This document shows positions 1-5,838 of a stretch of DNA of 7,282 nt, one piece after another. The DNA is taken from positions 1-7,282 of the forward strand of contig CAZDZG010000041.1 of NCBI GenBank assembly GCA_964509845.1, read 5' to 3'. The DNA comes from WYZ-LMO6 sp964509845. Lineage in GTDB: Archaea; Hadarchaeota; Hadarchaeia; Hadarchaeales; WYZ-LMO6. A program made the position numbers and the translations under genes. The notes under the pieces are model-generated. The model ran no database searches and was not told the DNA's origin. It saw only the letters and a list, made by a program, of their open reading frames with translations. Numbering within the stretch: the first letter of the stretch is position 1; each line of letters begins with the position of its first letter.

Positions 1-159
1 CACCACCTCGAAAACATCCTCCGGCGGAAGGTCGATGTACTCGAGATCCTTGTAGGTCCTGATGCTGGAGGAGTGCTTGCGGAAAAGGGACTCGCACAGG
101 TCCCCTATCAGCTCCAGCCTTCCATCGGAGAGCCTCACCACGGACACGTCGAGGAGGGC
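1..159 (-). other. Intein N-terminal segment (Ala1, KlbA-type insertion site), continues off the left edge
   Basis: The ATPase reading frame passes from TGHDG directly into a 53-residue segment (residues 398-450) unlike any secretion ATPase but like a Hint-fold block A. It begins ALLDVSVVRLSDG and continues LSDGRLELIGDL, followed by ESLFRKHSSSI. Block A normally starts with Cys or Ser; here residue 1 is Ala. From memory, the M. jannaschii KlbA intein also starts with Ala, sits after the same Gly in the same protein family, and has the similar string LSDGNIINIGEF followed by FFKKYKNSI. Ala1 inteins of this kind skip the first acyl shift, and the downstream Cys/Ser attacks the N-terminal junction directly. 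The block B His, the C-terminal Asn and any homing endonuclease would lie left of base 1, so completeness and mini versus full size cannot be judged. Confidence 0.88.
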
Positions 160-1350
160 CCCATCATGGCCGGTGTTCATGGCTGTGAACATGGTCCTGG
201 CCTCCGGCCCCCTGACCTCCCCCACGATGATCCTGTCAGGCCTCATCCTCAGGGCATTCTTGACCAAATCGTCCATGGAGATCTCCCCCCTCCCCTCTAT
301 GTTGGGCGGCCTGCACTCCAGCCTCACCCAGTGGCGGTGGGGGAGCTGCAGCTCCGCCGTGTCCTCTATGGAGATGATCCTCTCCCGCTCGGGGACGAAG
401 GTGGTGGCGCAGTTGAGGAGGGTGGTCTTCCCGCTTCCCGTCCCCCCCGCGAAGAGGATGTTGGCGGGCTTCACGTCCAGACCGTGAACCAGCAGCCAGA
501 GGAAGGCCCCCACCTCGGGGGAAAGGGTGCCGAAGTTCATCAGGTCCACCACGGTCAGGGGGTCACGCTTGAACTTCCTGATGGAGAGGGTGGGCCCGTC
601 GAGCGAGACGGGGGGGATGGTGGCGTTGATCCTGCTCCCGTCGGGAAGGCGGGCGTCGAGCAGGGGCATCTGGTGATCTATCCTCCTTCCCACCAGCCTG
701 GCTATCTTGTCTATGTAGTACTTGATGGTCTCCTCCTCCTCGAAGACGATGTTGGTGGAGCACATCCCGTACCTGCTGTGGTAGACGTACACCGGTCTGT
801 TCGTCCCTATCACCAGGATGTCCTCCAGCTTGTCGTCCGCGATGAGGTAGTCCAGGGGACCGTAGCCTATCATGTCGTGAAACGCCATCTCGGCCAGCTC
901 CTTGAGCCTGGCGGAGGGGAGGCGCATCCCCCTGCCTTCCCTCTCCAGGATTCGCATGAGCTCCTGCATGAAGACCTTCCTGCGCTCGGCCGGATCCGGT
1001 ATGCTATCCGGGTCCACCTTGATCTCTTCCACGGCCTTTCGCTTGCAGGCGGCCAGCAGCTCCTTCTCCCTCTCCGTGAGCTCGGGAATCCTCAGGCGGT
1101 AGAGGGGGAGGGCCTCCCCCTCCAGCTTCAGGATCTCGACGGATCCGTACCTGTCCAGCACCCTTTCCACCTTTCCCCTCAGCTCGGCGGAGAGGACCAC
1201 CCCTTTGGCCTCCTCTGGCAGCACCCTGGCGGCCTCGACCTGCCTGGGGGGTTCCCCCAGGAGCCGGGAGAGGGCCTCCCTTCCCCCGATGGGCTCCTCC
1301 TTGATCTTCAGGAGCCTCTCCAGCTTCCTTTCCTTTTCCCCCTTCTCCAT
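1..1350 (-). CDS. Type II/IV secretion (pilus assembly) ATPase, KlbA/TadA/VirB11-like, intein-interrupted, partial
   Basis: This is a cytoplasmic hexameric ATPase of the GspE/TadA/VirB11 superfamily, which powers pilin polymerisation or secretion. The frame is open from the ATG at 1350 to base 1, giving 450 codons, and the C-terminus lies outside the window. Visible motifs are Walker A GGTGSGKTT (residues 302-310), the Asp box SIEDT (E329, D330), Walker B MRPDRIIVGEVRG (369-381, E378) and the start of the His box, TGHDG (393-397). The N-terminal domain includes DMIGYGPLDYL and LPDGSRINATIPP, typical of the family. After residue 397 the expected extein continuation (SMGTVHANS-type) is replaced by an intein N-terminus. 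An in-frame TAG at 1363-1365 makes the ATG at 1350 the first possible start. A TATA-like element 26-32 bases upstream implies a nearly leaderless mRNA. The neighbours, a DUF515-like membrane protein and a prepilin peptidase, support pilus assembly. The family call is firm; the exact system is inferred. Confidence 0.93.
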   Translation of the reverse strand, partial: MEKGEKERKLERLLKIKEEPIGGREALSRLLGEPPRQVEAARVLPEEAKGVVLSAELRGKVERVLDRYGSVEILKLEGEALPLYRLRIPELTEREKELLAACKRKAVEEIKVDPDSIPDPAERRKVFMQELMRILEREGRGMRLPSARLKELAEMAFHDMIGYGPLDYLIADDKLEDILVIGTNRPVYVYHSRYGMCSTNIVFEEEETIKYYIDKIARLVGRRIDHQMPLLDARLPDGSRINATIPPVSLDGPTLSIRKFKRDPLTVVDLMNFGTLSPEVGAFLWLLVHGLDVKPANILFAGGTGSGKTTLLNCATTFVPERERIISIEDTAELQLPHRHWVRLECRPPNIEGRGEISMDDLVKNALRMRPDRIIVGEVRGPEARTMFTAMNTGHDGALLDVSVVRLSDGRLELIGDLCESLFRKHSSSIRTYKDLEYIDLPPEDVFEVV

Positions 1351-1374
1351 TCCCCTTTCACTCTATCTCTTCCC

Positions 1375-1383
1375 GAATAAAAG
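1375..1383 (-). promoter_or_regulatory. Putative TATA box of the secretion ATPase gene
   Basis: On the minus strand this reads CTTTTATTC, close to the archaeal TATA consensus, in otherwise GC-rich DNA. It sits 25-33 bases before the ATG at 1350, so a start site about 25 bases downstream would fall at or just before the start codon (leaderless). It lies in the 37-base gap after the DUF515-like gene, so the ATPase may have its own promoter as well as read-through. The same T-rich stretch could instead terminate the upstream transcript. Confidence 0.5.
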
Positions 1384-1387
1384 AAGC

Positions 1388-2476
1388 TCAGGCCACCAGG
1401 GCCAGGATCACGTCCCCGGCGGAAGTCTGGTAGAACTCGTACTGGAGGATGAGCTCCCCGGCCTCCCTGGGCACCCTGACCAGGTAGATCATCTCAAAGT
1501 TGAGGTCGCCCGCCCCGCTCTTCTGGAGGGAGGTCAGCACCTTCGAGAGGTAGTCCGCGAGATCCACGGCGGCGGCCTCCGCGGACCCCCCGGCCGCCGC
1601 CTTCAGGGTCTCCCAGACGTCCAGGCTATAGGAGGAGGTGAGGCCTCCGGCACTCCTGCTCCAGCTGATGGTGCGGAGGGCGGCGTCGGAGCTCATCATC
1701 TTGGTCACCCTGGCCCTCCCCACCAGCAGCTTCAGGTTCCTGGCCTGGAGGTCGTACACGTACAGGTTAACGGTCGAGCCAGGGAGGACGGAGGGGGCCA
1801 CCTTGAGGGTGCAGAGCACCGGAACCTCCAGCTCCTCCGTCCCCTCGAAGTGGAGCTTCCTCAGGTAGGTCCAGTCCCGGGATAGCACCAGCCCCTCCGC
1901 ATTTTCCTTGTCCAGGTAGATCCAGGAGGGGGGGGAGTTCTGCTTCATGATCACCCTGTTGTTCTCTATGGAGCGGAGAAGCCCCAGCAGGTGCTCCCTC
2001 CAGACCGAGGTGGCCCTGCGGCTTATCTCCCCCTCCGCCTCCCTCAGCTCCGAGAGGGTGTTCCTGGAGTTGACGAGGTCCCTGAGCTCCGAGCGGAGGG
2101 AGGAGAGGAGGGGGGAGTTGGAGGGGGAGTGATAGGTTCCGGTCGTGGCCTCCTCAACCAGCCTCAGAAGATTTTCCCTCAGCTTTTCCCTCGTCACCAC
2201 CGCGCTCACCTCCACCAGGATGGCCCTCACCTCGGAGGCGGAGCCGGCCTTCCTGATCCTGGTGGAGAACCGCTGGGCCTCCATCCTGGCCTGGTCGGTG
2301 GGGATCTTGGCCAGGCCGAGGGACACCTGCTGGAGGGCGGAGCTCTTGGCCTCCCTCAGCTCCTCCTCGGCCGGCCTGGCCAGGAAGAAGAGATAGGCGG
2401 AGAAGGCGGCCAGCCCTATCAGGGAGAAAACCACCGCCGCCCCCAGCACGGGTCTCCAGTCCCTCCGGCGGGCCAT
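1388..2476 (-). CDS. Membrane-anchored pilus-locus protein, DUF515-like
   Basis: A 362-residue protein with a short basic N-terminus (MARRRDWR), one hydrophobic segment at about residues 10-33 and a long remainder, so probably anchored with most of the protein on one side of the membrane. Residues 35-170 are charged and helical in character, possibly coiled coil. Residues 216-360 look like a compact mixed domain containing VLPGSTVNLYVYD (230-242), SLDVWETLKAAA (284-295) and ELILQYEFY (341-349). The C-terminal half recalls the archaeal family DUF515, which I remember lying beside KlbA-type ATPases; no search was possible. The function is unknown, and a role in assembling or anchoring the pilus machine is inferred from the neighbours. 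The ATG at 2476 fits a TATA-like element 23-28 bases upstream, and a purine run (GGGGAGG) abuts the start with no normal Shine-Dalgarno spacing. The ATPase follows 37 bases downstream on the same strand. Confidence 0.8.
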   Translation of the reverse strand: MARRRDWRPVLGAAVVFSLIGLAAFSAYLFFLARPAEEELREAKSSALQQVSLGLAKIPTDQARMEAQRFSTRIRKAGSASEVRAILVEVSAVVTREKLRENLLRLVEEATTGTYHSPSNSPLLSSLRSELRDLVNSRNTLSELREAEGEISRRATSVWREHLLGLLRSIENNRVIMKQNSPPSWIYLDKENAEGLVLSRDWTYLRKLHFEGTEELEVPVLCTLKVAPSVLPGSTVNLYVYDLQARNLKLLVGRARVTKMMSSDAALRTISWSRSAGGLTSSYSLDVWETLKAAAGGSAEAAAVDLADYLSKVLTSLQKSGAGDLNFEMIYLVRVPREAGELILQYEFYQTSAGDVILALVA

Positions 2477-2497
2477 CCTCCCCTCTCGGAAGGAGGA

Positions 2498-2505
2498 CTT
2501 TTAAC
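2498..2505. promoter_or_regulatory. Shared TATA-like element of a divergent promoter
   Basis: CTTTTAAC is the only AT-rich patch in the 52-base spacer between the DUF515-like gene (minus) and the prepilin peptidase (plus). Its TTTTAA core (2499-2504) is 25-30 bases from the plus start at 2529 and 23-28 bases from the minus start at 2476. Each side carries a purine-rich stretch in the matching orientation (AAGGAGGA on plus, GGTAGGG on minus), as expected for the BRE that orients archaeal TFB. One element may therefore serve both directions with leaderless transcripts. Confidence 0.5.
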
Positions 2506-2528
2506 CCTACCGAGGGCGAGTAAAGGAG

Positions 2529-3296
2529 GTGCTGGAGTTCCTCTTCGTGGGCCTGGCCCTCTTCACCGCCCTGGCGGCATCCTACACGGATCTGTGCAGG
2601 GACAGGATCATACCCGACACCCTCACCCTCCCCGCGATCGCGGTGGGGGTTTCCCTCCACCTCGCGTTCGGCCTGTGGGAGGGAAATCCCTACCGGGCCC
2701 TGTCGGGGATGCTGGGCGCCTCCCTGGCCTTCCTCCTTTCCTACCTCCTCTGGTACCTGGGCGGATGGGCGGGGGGTGATGTGAAGCTCCTCACGGCCTT
2801 CGGGGCCCTCCTCCCCACCCACTCCCCCCCCTCCTCCGTTCCCCCTTACGCCGACCTCCCCCTCTTCCCCCTCACCATCCTCTTCAACACCGTGATCCTC
2901 ACCCTTCCCTTCCTGGGGATCTACTCCCTCCTGTGCCTCCTGCGGGGGAAGAATCCCTTCTACGAGAGGGTGAGGATCACGGAACTCAGGGAGGGGATGA
3001 TCCCGGCCGAGTACCTCTACGAGAGGGAGGGGAAGATTCGCAGGGAGGAGGCCCTCCTCTCCCTGGGCCCTCCCCCCTCCGGAAGGAGGTTCACGGACCC
3101 CAGGAGGGCCTCGGGCCTCACCAGGGCCCAGATAAGGGTGCTGAGGAGGCTGGTCAGGGAGGGGAGGGTGGAGGATCACCTCAAGGTGAAGAAGGGCGTG
3201 CCCTTCGCCCCCTTCCTGGCGGTGGGCCTTCTCTCCGCCCTCTGCTACGGGGACCTGTACTGGGCCCTCGTCCTCCGCCTGACCTCCCTCCTCTGA
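2529..3296 (+). CDS. Archaeal prepilin peptidase (A24 aspartic protease family)
   Basis: An integral-membrane aspartyl protease that removes the class III signal peptide from type IV pilin-like precursors at the cytoplasmic membrane face. It has 255 residues. The catalytic pair is visible: D21 in SYTDLCRDRIIPD and D84 in GGDVKLL, preceded by GGWA, so the usual GxGD reads AGGD. Hydrophobic segments lie at about 3-20, 32-50, 57-79, 110-138 and 226-250. A polar region (139-222) separates the last two, followed by KGVPFAPFLAVG and a C-terminal LCYGDLYW. This layout fits the archaeal A24 group with an extended C-terminal domain (Arc_PepC type II, from memory). The start is GTG; GGAGG directly abuts it, and a TATA-like element 25-30 bases upstream suggests a leaderless message. 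It is transcribed away from the DUF515-like and ATPase genes, and the three plausibly build one filament. Confidence 0.9.
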   Translation: MLEFLFVGLALFTALAASYTDLCRDRIIPDTLTLPAIAVGVSLHLAFGLWEGNPYRALSGMLGASLAFLLSYLLWYLGGWAGGDVKLLTAFGALLPTHSPPSSVPPYADLPLFPLTILFNTVILTLPFLGIYSLLCLLRGKNPFYERVRITELREGMIPAEYLYEREGKIRREEALLSLGPPPSGRRFTDPRRASGLTRAQIRVLRRLVREGRVEDHLKVKKGVPFAPFLAVGLLSALCYGDLYWALVLRLTSLL

Positions 3297-3336
3297 CCTC
3301 CGGAAGGTTCTTTCGGCGGCTGGTTTAAGGGAAGGG

Positions 3337-4287
3337 ATGGGGCTCCTGGCAGGGGTGGACCTGGGTGCCTCCAACCTCCGGGTCGCCCTTTCCGACGGGA
3401 GGAGGTTGCTGGCGGGAAGGAAGGAGGAGACCAGGCTGGAGACCCCCCTTTCCCCCTCCCTCCAGATCTCCTCCCTCCTCAGGCTCCTCCTCTCGGGGCG
3501 GAAGGAAAGGCTGGAGGGCATAGGGCTGGCCTCCGTGGGCCCGCTCGACCTAAGGAGGGGGGAGGTCAGGGACTCCCCCAACCTCCCCTTCAGGCGCCTG
3601 CCGCTGGTGCGGCCGCTGGAGGAGGAGTTCGGGGTTCCGGTGGTCCTCATCAACGATTGTTCGGCCGCCGCCTTGGGGGAGAAGGAATTCGGGGCGGGGA
3701 GGGGGGTGGAGGACCTGGTGTACGTGGGGATGGGGACGGGGATAGGAGGAGGGGCGTGCGTGGACGGGGGCCTGCTCTGGGGTAAGGATGGGAACGCGGC
3801 GGAGGTGGGGCACCTCACCGTGGATCCGGAGGGCAGGCTGGAGTGCGGGTGCGGGAGGAAGGGACACTGGGAGGCCTACTGCTCCGGAAGGGGGCTGCCC
3901 AGGCTGGTGGCCCTGCACCTGGAGGAGGGAAGGGGGAGGGGGAGCGTGCTGAGGAGGAAGTGGGAGGCCGATCCCTCCTCCCTGACCTCCAGGGACCTCT
4001 TCGAGGCCGCGGGGAAGGGGGACCGCTTCGCCCTGGAGGTGCTGGAGGAGGTGGGCAGGCTCAACGGGGTGGGTTTCTCCGCCCTGGTGCAGGCCTACGA
4101 TCCCTCCCTCCTCACCGTGGGAGGGAGCGTGGCCCTGGGGAACGCCCGCTGGCTCCTCCCCCCCGTGAGGAGGTGGCTGAGGAGGGAGTCCTTCAACCGT
4201 CCCCCCAGGCTCCTCCTCACCCCCCTGGGTGAGAGGGCAGGGCTTTACGGGGCGGTGGCCCTCATCAGGAGGGAGGTGAGGAGGTGA
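3337..4287 (+). CDS. ROK-family sugar kinase (probable glucokinase)
   Basis: A cytoplasmic kinase that phosphorylates hexoses, most likely glucose to glucose 6-phosphate; 316 residues, normal for ROK enzymes. Motifs in order: phosphate-binding DLGASNLR (8-15); INDCSAAALGE (105-115) with the likely catalytic base D107; GMGTGIGGG (131-139); EVGHLTV (156-162); and the zinc motif CGCGRKGHWEAYCSG (170-184). H159, C170 and C172 are the expected zinc ligands, with H177 where bacterial ROK proteins usually have Cys. No N-terminal helix-turn-helix is present, so it is an enzyme rather than a ROK repressor. The ATG at 3337 is chosen because the DLGAS motif follows closely; it lies 40 bases after the prepilin peptidase stop behind a purine run (AAGGGAAGGG). 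Its stop overlaps the next gene, an isomerase that would use its product. Glucokinase is favoured on context; N-acetylmannosamine or another hexose cannot be excluded. Confidence 0.88.
   Translation: MGLLAGVDLGASNLRVALSDGRRLLAGRKEETRLETPLSPSLQISSLLRLLLSGRKERLEGIGLASVGPLDLRRGEVRDSPNLPFRRLPLVRPLEEEFGVPVVLINDCSAAALGEKEFGAGRGVEDLVYVGMGTGIGGGACVDGGLLWGKDGNAAEVGHLTVDPEGRLECGCGRKGHWEAYCSGRGLPRLVALHLEEGRGRGSVLRRKWEADPSSLTSRDLFEAAGKGDRFALEVLEEVGRLNGVGFSALVQAYDPSLLTVGGSVALGNARWLLPPVRRWLRRESFNRPPRLLLTPLGERAGLYGAVALIRREVRR
4271..4279 (+). promoter_or_regulatory. Shine-Dalgarno site of the isomerase gene
   Basis: GGGAGGTGA lies inside the last codons of the ROK kinase gene and is an almost complete anti-16S complement. 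It leaves seven bases to the ATG at 4287, near-ideal spacing, but only four to the alternative GTG at 4284. It therefore favours 4287 and indicates translational coupling of kinase and isomerase. Confidence 0.65.
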
Positions 4288-5288
4288 TGGAGAGGATAAG
4301 GAAGGTGGACGGGGCGGGGATGCTGGCCGAGCTGCTCCGCTTCCCGGAGCGGTGCGAGGAGGCCCTCTCCCTCAGGCCGAGGGTGGGGAGGAAGAGGGTG
4401 AAAGGGGTGGTGCTGGCCGGGATGGGGGGCTCCGCCATAGCCGGGGACCTGCTCAGGGACTGGCTGGATCCCCCCTTCCCCCTGGAGGTGTGCAGGGGCT
4501 ATCACCTCCCGCGCTGGGCGGGAAGGGGGACGCTGGTGATGGCGGTGAGCTACTCCGGGAACACCGAGGAGACGCTGAGCTGCCTTTCCGAGGCCCTGGA
4601 GAGGGGGGCGGAGGTGGTGGGGATCTCCTCCGGGGGAAGGCTGAGGGAGAGGTGTCTGGAGGAGGGGATTCCCCACGTGCAGGTGCCGGGGGGGATGCCT
4701 CCCAGGGTGGCCCTCCCCTTCCTCTTCTTCTCCTCCCTCAACGTGCTGAGGGCGAAGGGGATGGTGAGGGTGGAGAGGGAGGAGGTGGAGGAGGCCCTGC
4801 GTAGGCTGAGGGAGTTGAGGAGGAGGATTTCCCCGGGGATCAGGGGGAACCCGGCGGAGGAGGCGGCGGAGAGGCTGAGGGGGACCCTCCCCTTCATCTA
4901 CGCCCCGGTGGAGCTGGCGGGGGTCGCCCTCAGGCTGAAGACCCAGCTCAACGAGAACAGCAAGGTTCCCGCCAAGGTGGAGCTCCTCCCCGAGCTCTGC
5001 CACAACGAGATCGTGGCCCTCCGCTCCCTCCCCGGCCCCGTTTCCTTCCTCCTGCTTCGCGGGGAGGAGGACCGAAGGGCTGAGGTCAGGGTGGATTTCC
5101 TGAAGGAGCTCCTCAGGGGAAGGGTGGTGGTGGAGCTGAGGGGGGAGGGGAGGGGGAGGCTGTCCCGCCTGCTCACCCTGGTCTACCTCGGTGATTTCCT
5201 CTCCTTCTACCTGGCGGTGAGGAGGGGGGTGGATCCCACCCCCGTCCCAGAGATAGAGGAGCTCAAGCGCAGGCTATCCCAGCTCTAG
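4287..5288 (+). CDS. Bifunctional phosphoglucose/phosphomannose isomerase
   Basis: A cytoplasmic SIS-domain enzyme that interconverts glucose 6-phosphate or mannose 6-phosphate with fructose 6-phosphate; 333 residues, close to the archaeal PGI/PMI family size (about 300-330). Motifs: GMGGSAIAGDL (45-55), the phosphate-binding SYSGNTEET (88-96), GGMPPRVAL (135-143), QLNENSK with E223, PELCHNEI with H239, and the C-terminal PEIEELKRRL with K327. The 16-residue spacing of E223 and H239 matches the active-site Glu203/His219 pair that I recall for the Pyrobaculum aerophilum enzyme, with K327 corresponding to its C-terminal Lys. The ATG at 4287 shares one base with the ROK kinase stop; GTG at 4284 is an alternative adding one residue. 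It forms a two-gene unit with the kinase, carrying hexose into fructose 6-phosphate. Its 3' end overlaps the convergent aTrm56 gene by 15 bases. Confidence 0.93.
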   Translation: MERIRKVDGAGMLAELLRFPERCEEALSLRPRVGRKRVKGVVLAGMGGSAIAGDLLRDWLDPPFPLEVCRGYHLPRWAGRGTLVMAVSYSGNTEETLSCLSEALERGAEVVGISSGGRLRERCLEEGIPHVQVPGGMPPRVALPFLFFSSLNVLRAKGMVRVEREEVEEALRRLRELRRRISPGIRGNPAEEAAERLRGTLPFIYAPVELAGVALRLKTQLNENSKVPAKVELLPELCHNEIVALRSLPGPVSFLLLRGEEDRRAEVRVDFLKELLRGRVVVELRGEGRGRLSRLLTLVYLGDFLSFYLAVRRGVDPTPVPEIEELKRRLSQL

Positions 5289-5795
5289 GACCACCTTCCC
5301 CCTCTCGCTCGGAACGATCCGCTTCCTGGCCCCCGGGAACTCCCTCCTCAGCTCCTCCCCCCCGAAGAGCCTGTCCAGGAAGACCGCCAGGGCCGCCACC
5401 TCGGAGTGGGGCTGGTTACCCACGGCCACGTTGAAGTCCGCCAGCTCGAAGAGCTCCCCGGGGACCTTCTCCGCCCCCACCACCACCAGCAGGTCGGAGG
5501 GGAGGCTGGGGAGGACCTCATCCAGCGGCCTCCCGTACATGGTGAGGTGAACCACCTTTCCCCCCCTCTTCTTCCACTCCTCCACCACCTCCCTCCACGG
5601 CCTCCCGCTCACCACCCTGAAGCTCCCTCCCCACTCCTTTCCCACCCTCTCCATCTCCCTCTCCAGCGCCTCGTCCCTGCGGTCGGCCAGGATCATCCCC
5701 TCCGCCCCGAAGGCCCTGGCGGTGAGGGCCACGTGGGTGGTGAGCCTCTGGTCCCTGAAGGGGCGGTGTCCGAGCCTGAGCACCCACACCCCCAT
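5274..5795 (-). CDS. trm56: tRNA (cytidine(56)-2'-O)-methyltransferase aTrm56
   Basis: A SPOUT-class, SAM-dependent enzyme that 2'-O-methylates C56 in the T-loop of archaeal tRNAs, stabilising the D-loop/T-loop contact; 173 residues, typical for the family. Diagnostic strings are VLRLGHRPFRDQRLTTHVAL (5-24), VHLTMYGRPLDE (82-93) and the knot/SAM region VVVGAEKVPGELFELADFNV (104-123), followed by VAVGNQPHSEVAALAVFLDR (123-142). The last two are close to invariant in archaeal COG1303 members as I recall them. The ATG at 5795 is chosen because VLRLGHR comes at the expected distance from the N-terminus. Its end (LELG) is read from the complement of the isomerase end (LSQL), so the genes are convergent with 15 shared bases. 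It diverges from the Cas4-like gene. Some archaea use a C/D-box RNA for this modification instead, so the protein enzyme marks this lineage. Confidence 0.95.
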   Translation of the reverse strand: MGVWVLRLGHRPFRDQRLTTHVALTARAFGAEGMILADRRDEALEREMERVGKEWGGSFRVVSGRPWREVVEEWKKRGGKVVHLTMYGRPLDEVLPSLPSDLLVVVGAEKVPGELFELADFNVAVGNQPHSEVAALAVFLDRLFGGEELRREFPGARKRIVPSERGKVVLELG

Positions 5796-5808
5796 CCTTT
5801 CCCCAACC

Positions 5809-5814
5809 TTTTTT
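5809..5814 (+). promoter_or_regulatory. T-rich TATA-like element of the Cas4-like gene
   Basis: A run of six T lies 25-30 bases before the ATG at 5839, the same distance seen at the prepilin peptidase start. It is the main AT-rich patch in the short aTrm56/Cas4-like spacer. The match to a TATA consensus is only partial. Its spacing favours ATG 5839 over GTG 5836 if the message is leaderless. Confidence 0.35.
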
Positions 5815-5827
5815 GCAACGGGCTTCC

Positions 5828-5833
5828 GTTAAG
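5828..5833 (-). promoter_or_regulatory. Possible TATA element of the aTrm56 gene
   Basis: On the minus strand this reads CTTAAC, 33-38 bases before the ATG at 5795, which would give a leader of roughly ten bases containing GGGGAAAGG. It is weak. The alternative A-run at 5809-5814 lies too close (14-19 bases) for a normal TATA position. If right, the two divergent promoters overlap in the 40-odd-base spacer. Confidence 0.2.
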
Positions 5834-5838
5834 GGGTG

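Noticed and set aside
73..1380. Plus-strand open frame of 435 codons opposite the secretion ATPase
   Set aside because: The opposite strand has Walker A, Walker B, the Asp box and intein block A in register; this frame is an antisense shadow rich in His, Pro and Gly.
1375..1387. T-rich stretch after the DUF515-like gene as a dedicated terminator
   Set aside because: It is short, has no stem, and fits a TATA position for the ATPase better; a dual role cannot be excluded, so no terminator was annotated.
3324..3328. TTTAA ahead of the ROK kinase as a TATA box
   Set aside because: It is only 9-13 bases from the start codon, which would put transcription initiation inside the gene past the DLGAS motif. 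The kinase is more likely read through from the prepilin peptidase or from an unrecognised promoter.
2154..3818. Minus-strand open frame of 554 codons spanning the 5' part of the DUF515-like gene, the prepilin peptidase and half of the ROK kinase
   Set aside because: It overlaps three well-supported genes, its translation is low-complexity (Pro, Gly, Glu, Arg) and it has no family motif. It is a by-product of GC-rich, purine-biased codons.
5796..5838. CRISPR repeat, leader or att site near the Cas4-like gene
   Set aside because: The spacer is about 40 bases, contains no repeated unit, and is explained by overlapping divergent promoters.
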